Position numbers and translations under genes: made by a program. From Brachypterus glaber (lineage: Eukaryota > Arthropoda > Insecta > Coleoptera > Kateretidae), in NCBI GenBank assembly GCA_958510825.1, contig OY294046.1, positions 682,001 through 746,000 on the forward strand: a stretch of DNA of 64,000 nucleotides, in the 5' to 3' direction. Position 1 is the first letter of the stretch, and each line of letters begins with the position of its first letter. Below, piece after piece: positions 43,791 to 56,063 of the stretch. Below the pieces are notes generated by a model that worked only from the letters and a program-made list of their open reading frames with translations, made no database searches and had not been told where the DNA came from.

Positions 43791-44654
43791 CTATAGCTTT
43801 CAACTGTTATTATCTATTCACAGCGCATAGGGCTAGAACAGTATAATACGGTAGTTTCGAATTTTCTAAAATCGCCAAAAAACTAGCGTCTACGTCCCAA
43901 ATGCAACTCGGTCTTTCGCGCTGCAATTTAATATTATATATTTATTGCTATGGTATTTGGTGTTTTTTGCACAAAAAAAAACACCAAAACAACCAATGCA
44001 CAATTGCAAACGAGTTGCGAACAACATTTTTCGTTCGATCTACAGTCTAGACTCCTTAAAAATGTATATTTTAAAGAATTGCCTGTGTTTAATTTTGACA
44101 TTTCAAAATTTTATAAACGTCAAACGACTTTTGTCAAAATGGAAGCTATGTGTACTCGTTTGGATAAATAAGTGTGCATAGTTGTCATTTGATTCAAATA
44201 TGCATCATGTACTCGTGCGATAGAAATATATCCTAACGAGGATATATAGTGAACAGGCATTTTTCTTTATTTCATGTACACTAGGTCGTACGAAAAATAA
44301 TATATTGAAAAACGGTCACGCACGCGCATGCGCAGTTTATCAAAACGCGGCATTAAGAGCTGCATACAACCGCTCCTATCCTTTGTTTTTCTGTTTATTC
44401 TGTTATGACGGCGCTAAGACCGCCGCTGAATAGAGTGACTTTAAAACAGTTAGCCTCCGGGGGCCAATATCCACTTCAAATTTTAATCCAATTGGACAAT
44501 TTAAGTATATTATATTAGTCAAACCAGGAATGTCCTATGTCAACTTACATACCTGTCCAACTTATAACAATAAGTTTTGAGTTTTCCTTTATTTTCTTTA
44601 TTTTTTTTCGTGCGATATTTTGTAATTTATGGCTATAAGCAGTAATATTTTTGA
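43791..44654. other. Unassigned DNA
   Basis: ORFs of 73-78 codons at 43945-44181 overlap in two frames and show no family signature. A GC-richer patch (CACGCACGCGCATGCGCAG) is at 44317-44335. Confidence 0.4.
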
Positions 44655-45085
44655 TACACGGAAAAAAAAAATTATAGCTAGGAACGCTATAACACACATA
44701 CCAAGCAAATTATAATCGCTTATTATATAAATACAAGGCTTTCTCTTACAATTATGGCAGTGAGTGTAAAAATTTATATGAAATACTTTAATTGTTTAGT
44801 GAATAATAAAATATAACAAATAGTATGGCATTTATAGCTTAAATATATTTAATTATTGTCCGTGCTAATAATTTTTATAATATAATAAAATTTCTGTAAA
44901 TTTATAATAGTGCCTGTAATAAATATAATCGTGTCTGTAATATATATAATCGTTTCCAATTTATTTTTAACATTATTAGTTATTGTGTCCCTTATAATCT
45001 ATAGCTTAAATCACTATAATTTGCCACTGTTACCAAATATCTTATAATGTATAGCGCAGAGCCCACTAATTTCTTTCCGTGTAGT
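44655..45085. mobile_element. 430-bp MITE (ACACGGAAAAAAAA), copy 1
   Basis: The ends ACACGGAAA and TTTCCGTGT are inverted. It differs from 53500-53930 at only a few positions, which points to recent activity. Confidence 0.7.
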
Positions 45086-45202
45086 ACGATGATGGATATA
45101 TTTATTTCTACGATACCTAGCAGGGATAAAACAAGTATACAGTGAGGGGCACAGTGCCCTAGAAAGCTAAAATCGCTGCAGGTTACCTTTTTCTTTGTAT
45201 AA

Positions 45203-45730
45203 TAGTATATTAAAGTACTAGTTTCATAACACCCGTTTTTAGCGCACGAGTACAAGTTTAGAAAGCGAGCAGTTTGCGGCGAGTTTTCTAAAGTACTAGT
45301 GCGCCAAAAACGTCTTATGTAACGAGTGCTTTATACTATTGTTTCTATTTTGCTCTAAAATTTAAAGAAACTTACATTTAAATTGATGACCGATTTAGGG
45401 CTTATTGTTTTGGGTTGGCATTACAATTTTCGCTATGTTTGAAATTCATAGATCAAACGATATTTTGATATCTTTTATAGTCAACTCTTCTCTTTTTCAC
45501 TGCAAGTAACCAAGCCGCAATTTTAACACGGTAAAAATTAACTTAAAACACAATTTCGTAAAAACTAAACTTGAAAGCGGGGTTGACATTTGCACGAAAA
45601 ACGACAAGCGATTGTCTTTTGTCCTGTATTGCCAACCCAAAAGAAAACAAGTACAAACCTTTTATAGGCCTATAAGAATACGCAAAATGCGTGTGATTAT
45701 GAGCTTATAAGAGCCGCAAAATAGAAAAAG
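45203..45730 (+). repeat. Composite MITE 'TAGTATATTAAAGTACTAG', copy 3
   Basis: Full-length but more diverged copy of 16631-17156. Confidence 0.65.
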
Positions 45731-46201
45731 TAAGTAATGGTTTATTGTCGTTATAGGACAATAAGTGCCCCTAATTGAAAATCCCTTAAAATATATTCAA
45801 TACTAGGAAGTACCTGTTACCTTGTTACATGGAATGGCCCATTTGTCTTTTTATGATTGATAGGGACCGAGACTACCAACATAAGCTTGCTCTAAAAACC
45901 CCTAACTGTACCGTCATATTAATTCGTCATTTAATTTAAATAAATATACTTTAAAAAAATTAAAAGGTTGTCCAGTGAAAAAAAACGACATGTGCTAAAG
46001 CACGAAAAAAAAAGAAAACATTCAGACGCACCTATCTAGTTAATAGGACGTTAATCCCCTTCATCTTATTCCAAAAAAGAGCATCTGTTTAAACTATAAA
46101 ATGTGTACTCCCGCCCCTAAAAATACTGTTATTAAACAACGATTTTTTAATTTTTGAACTTTCAACCTTCCAGAAAATCTTCTTATTAAGAAGATCTTCT
46201 A
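45731..46201. other. Unassigned DNA
   Basis: No ORF or repeat recognised. Confidence 0.4.
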
Positions 46202-46467
46202 CACAGAAAAGAAAAAGGATTCCTTATACCAAGGACACGTGTCTTTCGATACGTTCACAGCCATATTCTCTTGTTTAAACGCTAGCATTTATTTAAACCA
46301 AAGTCAATGTCCTTGAATAAAGAGCACATGTTTTTGAATGCAGATCCGCGTCGTCATTTATGACATTGACTTTGGTTCAAAGAAATACTAGCCTTGAAAC
46401 AAGAAAATATGTCTTTGAACATATCGAAGGACACGTGTCCTTGGTTCAAGGAATCGTTTTTTTCTAT
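46202..46467. mobile_element. Foldback MITE (GGATTCCTT...AAGGACACG), copy 2
   Basis: Same hairpin architecture as 27881-28147, more diverged. Confidence 0.65.
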
Positions 46468-46869
46468 ATAAGAAGAATTCTCCAAAGAAATAATAGAAAA
46501 TCTTGGTTAGATCAATCACATATTAAGGGGTGACTCCACGGCAAAAAAAAATCGAAAATATGACTTGGAAAAGTGCATTATATCCAGGGAGCGGTTATTT
46601 GGTGACAATTACGTCATTCGTCTTTCGTTTAAAAGAGTTGCACTCAGGATTTCTGTTCCTATTATTATTTTTTTTAAGAATAATGTAAGTGATAGTAATT
46701 TTAACACTACTAACGTTGGAACATTGGTTTTTGTCTCGTTAGAAAACGACTAATTTAGACGCACTAAACAAGGTTCTTTTCTGGCGGAAGTAAAGAAATA
46801 AACATCTCAAAGAAGCCACCGAAATTGATGCGCGGTGGTGGTTCTATCTACACGAAAAAACTGTTTTTG

Positions 46870-47545
46870 CTATAATTTACAGTCTAAGAGCTGGTGAGCT
46901 TTTTATTTCATTATTTGCTCCCAGCACTATTTTATACATGTCTTAAAGTACATTCAAATTAAGATATTTGGAAATCGCCAGGTCCAGGATCGGGTTACTT
47001 GATGCTAGAAGCCTCGAAAAGGTGGTGAAATGGGGTACCCGAAAAATATATTTTTAACTTACCGAGTCAAACACATTACATTTACTGCATTTAGATTAGT
47101 CTATGTTCACAGTTTTGCACAATTATACAGCAGGCCAAGGGGTAAAAAAAGACTTCAAAAACTTTATCTGACATATGTCAATATTAAAAAGTATAACGAA
47201 TTTTCATTTAATCAAAATATCATTTCATAAATTCTCATTTCTTTAAAAAATTAAGTATCACATATGACAAAGGCACTTTTTAAAGACTGTTCTTACACCC
47301 TTGGCCATAACTATGAAAATAGCTTAATCTGAATGTAATAAATGAAATTTACATGATTCGGCAAGTTAAAAATAGATTTTTTGGTAGCTCATTGTCATAG
47401 CTTTTGGAGCTTCTCGCACCCAAAGGAACCGGATCCGGAGCCTAGCAATTTGAAAATAGCTTAATTTAAATGTACTTTAAGACATATATAAAATACAGCC
47501 GGAAGCAAATAATGAAATGGTCACCAGCTCTCCGACTATTAGTAA
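46870..47545. repeat. Long inverted-repeat element
   Basis: AGAGCTGGTGAGCTTTTTAT, TTATTTGCTCCCAGC, GACATGT-side ATACATGTCTTAAAGTACATT return as AATGTACTTTAAGACATATA, GGAAGCAAATAATGA and GGTCACCAGCTCTCC. Around 300-bp arms, no coding function. Confidence 0.6.
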
Positions 47546-47740
47546 TAACATTGTGCGACAAAAAATTTGGGCATGAGATGTGTCAATGTCATTCGTTAAT
47601 TTAGGACCAATTAAATACAGTCCAGTCCCCAAGGGGTGTCGATACTTTAGGTCATTTAAGCGACCTTTATTAATTTATAGTTTGCAATGCAAGCTTATAT
47701 GCAAGACCCATTTTTTAAGTAAGGGCATATCCACAGTCTC

Positions 47741-47850
47741 GCATAAGAACGTAATACATAAGAATGCGATGCCGTGATTGGCTTGATGTGCCGCCATGTA
47801 TCTTGTAAGCCAATCACGGCATCGCATTCTTATGTTTTATGTTCTTATGC
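47741..47850. repeat. Near-perfect 110-bp hairpin
   Basis: GCATAAGAACGTAATACATA, GAATGCGATGCCGTGATTGG and the exact inverse, with a 20-nt loop. Probably a short MITE. Confidence 0.65.
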
Positions 47851-47881
47851 AAGCTTCTGAATAGGCCTTTAGTCTTCTAAT

Positions 47882-48135
47882 TAACGAACTAACAACTCTT
47901 CTCTCTCGAATACGCATACCGTTAATATAAAGTATCGCCAACATCTCGGTTTGTTTGTAAACAAATAGTAGGTATATTCAGGCCTGAACAATAACAATTA
48001 CCAGTAAATGTTATTGTTGTCTCTGTTAGAACAAAGCTGTGCGAGTAAGACAGACAAATCTATATGTTGGCTACGTTCTTTTTAGTTTTTACAAATGAAA
48101 TGCCTATTCTAGAGAGAAGAGTTATTAGTTCGTTG
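47882..48135. mobile_element. hAT-like MITE (AACGAACTAACAACTCTTCT), copy 1
   Basis: The ends AACGAACTAACAACTCTTCT and GAGAAGAGTTATTAGTTCGTT are inverted; the 8-bp duplication CTTCTAAT is perfect (47874-47881, 48136-48143). Other copies: 51459-51715 and 60253-60506. Confidence 0.75.
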
Positions 48136-48477
48136 CTTCTAATACTTGGGGAGGTAAATTATTGAAGTTGCACGAGCCACGTTTCTGGTTCTACCAAGGA
48201 GATTTTTGGTTGCGAAATCACATCACATAACTTTTCTTAGTGTAGCAAAATGAACTTTTTCCTTATTAGAGGAGTCAATTTATAAGAAACATATGCCCTT
48301 CAAGTTTATACCTACCACGCATATGTCGATTTTGCTTTCGAAAAAATAAACAACGAAAAAAATACACGTTTTAGAGATCGCATTATTTGATAGTATTAAA
48401 CTGATAGGACTTTGAGATATTTAAAATTTTGAGACTTTTCGATTTATCGGCCAATAATTTCTTGGTTCCATTTTTAA
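48136..48477. other. Unassigned DNA
   Basis: Nothing recognised. Confidence 0.4.
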
Positions 48478-48715
48478 AATACACTGCCCAGTAAAAGAGC
48501 TTTCCCATTTTTCACCTCTTCGCGTGAAATGGATTTTTATTATCAGATTTACTTACAGCAACATCAAAAACCCCTATATACCAATATTCACGAAAACTAC
48601 CCCCCAACCCTCAGGGGGTCAAATTAGAAAAATTTTATTATCAGATTCAGATTCGTCGGTCCCAAAAACCCCTTATACCAATTTTGACGAAAATATTAAA
48701 AATAAAATGTGAATA
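48478..48715 (-). repeat. Repeat family 'GGGGTTTTTAAGGTTGCTGAA', reversed copy
   Basis: It begins with the inverse of the TTTTACTGGGCAGTGTATTTT end and holds two units with the CCTCAGGGGG segment. Confidence 0.6.
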
Positions 48716-48765
48716 TTGTTTTCGAAATGCATCAGGCGTTTAGTTTTTTTTTTTTTTTTAATTTT

Positions 48766-49435
48766 ACATCGGCACTTAGTGCTACTAAGAGTGCCGACGT
48801 ATTGAAATCTTCGCCAAAACGTCAAAACGTTGACCATGTTTTTTTCACATTTCTCGACGTTTTAGTCGAAATCAGTAAAAAAAATTTTTGCGTCCGTCTG
48901 TCTGTCTGGGTGTAAACTCTCTAACTCCATTTCTACATGAGATATCGACTTGCGGTTTTTTGCATATTGTTTCTTATCGTATTCAGAAGAGCTGATTTTG
49001 GGGGTAACCGATTGGGGGTAAGGTGGTAAAAATAGGGTAAAACTCCTATTTTTAGCGTTTTTTGTTTATAATTAAGGCAATTATTATTGTATTTGGTTAA
49101 TTTAGCACTTATATAAAAGATAATTTTAAATTGGTCAAAAAATGTTATAAACAACGTTTTCCTAAAACGCACTGTTTTCGAGATATTGGCGTTTAAAGCA
49201 GTAAAAGGTTTTTTTAGCATATCTCACATATTTATAACCCGATTTCAAAAAATTATATTTTAAATAAAAGCTCTTTTTAAGCCCTATAAAAAATGTTCTA
49301 TAGTTTTTTGCTAGAATATAATGTTTTAAAGATACAGAATTTAAAATCAAACATAACACCTAGTTTGAAATTTGCAAACTCTAGTGTACAATAGTGCCGA
49401 TGTTTTGACAGGGTGCTTGCAACGTTTCATCTAGT
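48766..49435 (+). mobile_element. Helentron-like HINE, copy 7
   Basis: Near full length, with hairpin, GTCTG tract at 48896-48908 and CATCTAGT end. Confidence 0.65.
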
Positions 49436-49590
49436 TTTTGATTGATTGTTTGACCTACTGGTCTGAATTTCGATGCCATATAAGTCCAAATCAAAAGCAT
49501 GTCTAAAATAATTCCTTATGTTCCTAAAAATATTTTGACAAATGCTGGGCAAAGGTGATTTAGTTTCAAGGCTGGCAAAATAAATTACGT

Positions 49591-49839
49591 TTAATTAGGA
49601 ATTAATAGGCTTTTGTGTTTCCTTTGTAGTTTTTTTTTAACGCTGGGAAGCCATCTGGTGCAATTTTCGAGATCACCTAATGAACCTTTTTCGGCAACAG
49701 GGTCTCTCATTTTTTTCTTCGGGTCCTTTTGGTCCGAGTGTGCCGGTATGCAATTTTCTGAACAAATGACACTCGGTGATGTCCTAATCGGCGTATTTAA
49801 CTTGCAGACAAGATAATTTCCATGGAGGACCGCCCGCAA
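49591..49839 (-). other. Possible decayed coding fragment
   Basis: An 82-codon minus-strand ORF in a stretch of higher GC than its flanks. It contains SPSVICSENCIPAH, then KDPKKK and a final WLPSVKKKLQ. The VICSExxxP spacing faintly recalls the second half of a THAP zinc finger (CSxHF, then AVPS), but the His is missing. It could be a transposase relic or chance. Confidence 0.2.
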
Positions 49840-50026
49840 CTCATTTGTTTTTTATTATTATTATTATAAACAGCCAGGTAACAAATGGTGGTTTATGAAA
49901 AACAAACTTTTTTCGAAATTATGTATATTATCATAAATTTTAGTTATTTAATGTTGGTATTTTAAAAATACAGAGTAAGTTTGAGTAAAAGATGACTTTA
50001 GATTTTCGTGAATTTTCGAGGTTTTC

Positions 50027-51021
50027 TACACAGAAAAAAACGATTCCTTTAGTTGCTTTTCACCCGTGAAACGAGGAACATGTACTTTTGGCAAGAATTT
50101 TGTAATCCGTTAATCGCGTTTAATTTTTAGCATCAAGTGTTTTAGTATAGTTATTTATTTATTTATTTGCTATCTTAGATATGCCCTGGATTCGATTTTA
50201 TATATTTTATAGTGATTGTATGGATGATGTGCAGTAAAATGACGAACATGTGATTATATTGGAGTAAGAAGGGAAATTTATGTTTTTTAATCATTTATAA
50301 TGCTGATAAATTTTGATTTGGAAGCAACTAACACGTGAAGAAGTTTTTATACGTACAGAATTTTTTTATATACTAACATGCGCAAATATAATTACAAATT
50401 AGAAAAAAACAGCCTTGTCAACAGCTAACACAACCAACAGCAAACACGAAAAGGGAAGAACGAAAAGAAAAAGTCTTACAGAAGACTGGAAATTTTCTAT
50501 AATCAAAACAGGAGTTGGCATGGTGCCAAGCCAGACAAGAACCACTCTTGGTGAATTGAGTAACTAAGAGGGATCTGGCTAATTATCTCACTGAGAAAAG
50601 GCCAACAAAAAAGGAAGAAGAAGAAGAAGAAAACGATTCCTTGAACTTGAACTATGTTCAAAGTCATGTTCTGTTGTTTCAAGGCTAGTAAATATCGCCC
50701 CCAAGGAAAAATCATATCTACGCGCCTGAACCAAAGTCAATGTTCTTGAATGCAGAGCGCGTGTCTTTATTCAAAAACCACTGTTCTTCATTCAAGGACC
50801 ATTATCAAGGTTTAAAGAAATGCTAGCCTTGAAACAAGAGAATATGGCTTTGCACATATCGAAAGACATGATATTTTCAAAAGCATATTCTCTAGTTTCA
50901 ACGGTAGCATTTCTTTGAACCAAACTCAATGTCCTTGAATGAAGAACACGGGCTTTTGAATGAAGATCCGCGCTCTTCATTCAAGGACATTGACGTTCAA
51001 GAAATTATCTTTTCTGTGTGT
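50027..51021. repeat. Foldback MITE copy 3, broken up
   Basis: CTACACAGAAAAAAACGATTCC at 50027 and TCTTTTCTGTGTG at 51009 look like the outer ends. Parts of the arms (CTTGAAACAAGAGAATATGG, TTGAATGAAGAACACGGG) lie at 50640-51000. The 50060-50620 part is foreign or diverged and includes a GAA microsatellite at 50614-50631. Confidence 0.5.
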
Positions 51022-51458
51022 ATTTATTTACATCGAACCATGAATAAATAAATAAATAAATATACCAACATATATGTATTTTTAATCGCAATTTCACGCC
51101 ACTAATTATTTTCGATTTGACGACCGTGTCGAGCTTGTTGAGACGTTTGGCACTATAAAAAAGAAACCTACTTGACCCTAACTTGGGGCCACCAAAGTCG
51201 CCGGTCGGTTTAAGTCAAACAAATGTCCAGCAGACATGGGCCCATTCTCTCCTAACATAATATCTTCATAAATCTATTTTAAAAAATTCAATAAATTTTT
51301 CAAATTCACTTATTATTTGTTTCCAAGTATATGTACTATTTTTTATTATTTTAAGTATTTTAAATACTAAGTATAAGTATCTACTTGTCATATTTCTTAA
51401 AACTCAATACAAGAATGTTATTATTCGAACCAAACACTATTATTTGATGCAAGTCCAA

Positions 51459-51715
51459 ACCAACGAACTGGTAACTTTTCTCTCTAGAATATGCATTTCA
51501 TTTGTAAAAACTGACAAAAACGTAGCCAACATATACATTTGTCTGTCTTACTCGCACAGCTTTGTTCTAACAGAGACAACAATAACAGTTACTGATAATT
51601 TATATTGTTCAGGCCTGAATATACCTACTATTTGTTTACAAACAAACCGAGATGTTGGCGATACTTTATATTAACGGTATGCGTATTCTAGAGAGAAGAG
51701 TTGTTAGTTCGTTGC
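51459..51715. mobile_element. hAT-like MITE (CAACGAACT), copy 2
   Basis: Inverted relative of the copy at 47882; ends CAACGAACTGGTAACTTTTC and AGAGTTGTTAGTTCGTTG. No clean duplication. Confidence 0.65.
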
Positions 51716-52349
51716 GACAAATAAGCACTTTTACCGATGGTCATCCACAAATATCGCGTGATTCAAGGGGGACGAAAAACCTGTGGTGTACCCCTCTAAC
51801 GAGGGACCACCTACCGAACAAGGAGTAACACCATTATTACAGGTCTCTTCGGTTTTAAAATTTTTCATTTCGATTTGTCTAAACCGTCTAAGTCATTCTT
51901 AATGGATATTTATCACGTCTAATTCGGAGAAATAAAAAACAAGCCGTGAAGGTACAGAATGTTTCGCATTCGCATATTTTAAATCAATTCTTTTGAAGAT
52001 AGATTCTTTTAATACAATTAATCGATCTTTTTCATAATCGATTTTTCCTTTGAATCAATCCTATAGAAATTCCTACCAAAATGACATATAGCTGCTATTT
52101 TACGCTTATTTGCGATCATATAATGGTTTGGTAGCTTTAGCATCGATCGATGAAAATTTTTAATACTTATAGGATAAAAAATATCCTGTAATGAGCAAGT
52201 TCAATTGGTGGCGCCATCTAATGTTGTACGAAAGTACTACATTTAATGGTGGCAGACCTGATATAAAAATATCTAGTTATGTGATTTCTTTGGACCACTT
52301 GAGGATTTGAGAGAAAAATCAGTTAAATTCGATGTTTTTGCTAATAAAA
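51716..52349. other. Unassigned DNA
   Basis: A piece CAAGCCGTGAAGGTACAGAATG at 51942 matches the 6283/35935 MITE. The rest is unrecognised. Confidence 0.4.
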
Positions 52350-53015
52350 ACTAAATGAAACGTTGCAAGCACCCTGTCAAAACATCGGCACTATTGTACA
52401 CCAGAGCCATCTAGTTTGCAAATTTCAAACTAGGTGTTTTGTTTGATTTTAAATTATGTATCTTTAAAACATTATATTCTAGCAAAAAACTGTATATAAC
52501 ATTTTTTATAGGGCTTAAAAAGAGCTTTTATTTAAAATATAATTTTTTGAAATCGGGTTATAAATATGTGAGATATGCTAAAGAAATCTTTTACTGCTTT
52601 AAACGCCAATATCTCGAAAACAATAACAACAATATTTTAGGAAAACGTTGTTTATAACATTTTTTGACCAATTTAAAATTATCTTTTATATAAGTGCTAA
52701 ATTAACCAAATACAATAATAATTGCCTTAATTATAACCAAAAAATGCTAAAAAGGAGTTTTTACCCTTTACCCCCAATCGTTTACCCCCAAAATCTAATC
52801 AGCTCTTCGGAATACGATAAGAAACAATATGCAAAAAACCGCAAGTCGATATCTCATGTAGAAATGGAGTTAGAGAGTTTACACCCAGACAGACGGACGC
52901 AAAAATTTTTGTTACTGATTTTGACTCAGAATGGTCTAAAACGTGGTCAAAGATTTTGACTTTTCGGCGAAGATTTCAATACATCGGCACTCTTAGTAGC
53001 ACTTAGTGCCGATGT
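52350..53015 (-). mobile_element. Helentron-like HINE, copy 8
   Basis: Reverse, near full length; the end reads CATTTAGT, one base off the CATCTAGT consensus. Confidence 0.65.
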
Positions 53016-53496
53016 AATTGCTTCTGTTTGGGAGATAATACAATGTTTAAAGAACCCCACCCAAAGGGGACGAGGGGCAATAGTGTTTACAACATAAACT
53101 AACAACCAGTGGTTTATGTAGGTTTAATTTTGAAATTTTCGGAATAGGGATTTTGGGATCCCGCTAGGTATATGGACACAAAATTAACCACATTTAGACA
53201 AATTTTTATAGTTTTAAATAATTTATGAACATATTTATTTTTAATGTGGGTCAGAAGTGTCGGTAGAAACATAAATATTGTCACTTTTCGGCGTCTGGGG
53301 TTCCACTTAGATGACCGAAGGAATTTGGCTTCGTCACCGTTCAAAATCCGTCTCTCTGTGGCGGCCCGAGAGAAAAAAAAAGTGTTAAGCGTTAATATCA
53401 TAAATTTAGAAGATGATTTGTCATTTTGATGCAACTATAATTGGGTAGGTTGTACCTGTGCCGCTTAAGAACTTGAAACCTTGTTGAAAAAATACG
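53016..53496. other. Unassigned DNA with overlapping ORFs
   Basis: The minus ORF at 53434-53114 has a more protein-like stretch (RAATERRILNGDEAKFLR, KWNPRRRKVTIFMFLP), but I do not recognise it and it overlaps a plus-strand ORF. Could be a relic of a mobile gene. Confidence 0.25.
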
Positions 53497-53499
53497 CTA

Positions 53500-53930
53500 C
53501 ACGGAAAAAAAAAATTATAGCTAGGAGCGCTATAACACACATACCAAGCAAATTATAATCGCTTATTATATAAATACAAGGCTTTCTCTTACAATTATGG
53601 CAGTCAGTGTAAAAATTTATATGAAATACTTTAATTGTTTAGTGAATAATAAAATATAACAAATAGTATGGCATTTATAGCTTAAATAGATTTAATTATT
53701 GTCCGTGCTAATAATTTTTATAATATAATAAAATTTCTGTAAATTTATAATAGTGCCTGTAATAAATATAATCGTGTCTGTAATATATATAATCGTTTCC
53801 AATTTATTTTTAACATTATTAGCTATTGTGTCCCTTATAATCTATAGCTTAAAACACTATAATTTTTCACTATTACCAAATATCTTATAATGTATAGCGC
53901 AGAGCCCACTAATTTCTTTCCGTGTATAGC
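53500..53930. mobile_element. 430-bp MITE (ACACGGAAAAAAAA), copy 2
   Basis: Nearly identical to 44655-45085 over the whole length. Confidence 0.7.
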
Positions 53931-54511
53931 GCTAGTCTACAAAATTGTTTTTTTGTTTCTTTGTCCGCCCCGAATACTAGATATTTTACTTTCTTAAAGG
54001 AAAGTTGCATTAGATAAATAAATGATGAGAGTTTTTGGTAAAAATCGGACTGAAGCAAGGTTTCAAAACTATAAAAAAAAATCCAAAAAGTTTCTTTTTT
54101 AGAAAGAAAAAAAAAATAAAATATTGTTCTTTTTTCGAAAAAAAAAACTAGATTTTTTTACTGTCCCATAATATACTCTTTGTGAATGCTATAAAAAAAA
54201 CTGAACAACAAATGACCTCAAGACTAGTTTAACTTTACTTACTTTACTTAGTACTTTGTACTTTTTATATACTTTTTGTTGTATACTTTTTTATATAATT
54301 ATGAGAATACAATTTATATATATGCTGTACTGATAAGTGAAAATACCTTACCCCTACGATGGTTTTTTTACCCCTCTTTTGTCTAATCTAAAATCTTGCT
54401 TATTCTTTGCTTTTTAATTTATAAAATATAATTTATTTGGGGATTAATACGTTATAATTAAGAGGTATGTGTATTAAATATAAATCATATTCTCTCCCTA
54501 AATATCAATTC

Positions 54512-54676
54512 GTGATACTAGGTTAGGTACCGGTGCTTTTTTTTCAAATTTTACTCATATTAATCCCAATTTTTGGAAAATGCAACTCCTGCTAAAGCAG
54601 TCGTTGCATTTTCGTCATTGGGATTAATATTCGTAAAATTTATGTAAAAAACCACCGATACCTAACCTAGTATCAC
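54512..54676. repeat. Inverted-repeat MITE (GTGATACTAGGTTAGGTACC)
   Basis: GTGATACTAGGTTAGGTACC, TATTAATCCCAAT and AAAATGCAACTCCTGC return inverted. 165 bp. The rest of 53931-55008 is AT-rich and unassigned. Confidence 0.65.
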
Positions 54677-55008
54677 TTATGATATAACCCCTGATAATAA
54701 TTACATTTTATTACGTGAAACCAAATAAATTATTCAGAGGTTTTTTCATAAGTTCCAGCCGAGGTCTCACTTATTATTTTAATTGTCTACAATGAAATAT
54801 TATTAAATATAATCAATAACATTAATATTAAACATAATTTTACGGAATATTGATTTGTTGCTATTATTAAAAACAATTTCCATTTTCGGTCAATTTTAAA
54901 AAGTACCTGTAAAATGAAATTTGAATCGCCTTCGCCAAAATTGCAAAAACATTTTTTTTGGCTTTAAGCGATTTTCCGGGGAAAATTTACTATTATAATA
55001 CGATAATT

Positions 55009-55184
55009 AGGGAGCGTTCAAGTATTACGTAACGCAAAATTTGGCCATTTTTGAATTTACATACCCCCTATTAGGGGGGTAGCCAAAATATGAAATTTCT
55101 ATAACCTATAATAACGCGAGAACCGGGGTATGAAGTGTATGAATTTTGGTACAATTTGCGTTACGTAATACTTGAACGTTCCCT
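55009..55184. mobile_element. Harbinger-like MITE (GTTCAAGTATTACGTAACGC), copy 4
   Basis: Inverted ends GGGAGCGTTCAAGTATTACG and CGTAATACTTGAACGTTCCC. The centre (CCCCTATTAGGGGGGTAGCC, ACCGGGGTATGAAG) is the same as in the unrelated-end MITE at 6876. Confidence 0.7.
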
Positions 55185-55658
55185 ATTCTACTTTTCGTGG
55201 CATAGTGATTTGACACCTGTTTTATAAAAAATCTTATTGTCACGTTTATAATGTTCAAATACAGTGAATGAAAGATGCATTTATCCATTTATTATAATAC
55301 GCGTTGCATATTTTACGTGACTTTTGTGCACACTATTGTTAAACAAGACTCATGAATGAAAATTTAGTTTAATTTATATTTATTACTTATTGTTTTTAAT
55401 TTTTTCGGTTTCTATAAACGCTTAAAAGACACATGGAACAAGAATAAACAAAATTTAATTATTATAAATCTTAATAATATACGCATTTATAGATTTTTTA
55501 ATAAGAATAGAAACCATCGTCTGAATCACCGTCTGTACAGTTGAAAAATTTGAACAATAATAGACATAAAAAAAATAGAGTGCTCTAAAATGTGGTGCTA
55601 TAGGAGAATGTTAAGATAAAATGGTGAGATAGAGTTACAAACGAGGAGGTATGGAGAG

Positions 55659-56063
55659 AATGGCGATTTCTCCCGTTAGATTAGACAGGGACAAAAGTTC
55701 TACCCAAAAAGGATAGAAGACATACATACACTCCCACTTCCACCCAACCAAACAAATTCTGTATTTGTTCTTTGCTGAACAAATACAATATTTACTTGGC
55801 CGGGCGAAAAGTGTATCTATATTATTTTTATTAAAGAAATTACTGGCGCCATCTAAATTTTAGTAGAATTATCTTATTCTACAGATTCACATTAGCTATG
55901 TTCGTTCGTGCCGCTCAGTGCTACACTTTCCGGCCAACCAAATAAATACTGTATTTGTTGTATGAAAAACAAATACAGTATTTATTTGGTTGGCTGGAAA
56001 GTGTAGCACAAATGAGATAGAGATAGGGTAGACGTCTTTTGTTTCATAATTCTAGTTGTAGAG
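55659..56063 (-). mobile_element. 400-bp dispersed element, copy 1 (reversed)
   Basis: Two inner hairpins (AACCAAATAAATACTGTATT with inverse; CCAAACAAATTCTGTATTTG with CAAATACAATATTTACTTGG). Copies at 56793-57190 and 63554-63956. Confidence 0.65.

Noticed and set aside
43945..44181. Two overlapping plus-strand ORFs of 73-78 codons
   Set aside because: Overlapping frames, no recognisable domain, AT-driven composition.
47030..47230. 66-codon ORF near a GTAAGT on the minus strand, tested as Spitz first exon
   Set aside because: The minus-strand frame into that donor is in the wrong phase, lacks a signal peptide, and lies in the 46870-47545 inverted repeat.
53114..53434. 106-codon minus ORF as a gene
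   Set aside because: Partly overlapped by an opposite-strand ORF, no start context or splice signals I could support; kept only as an unassigned patch.
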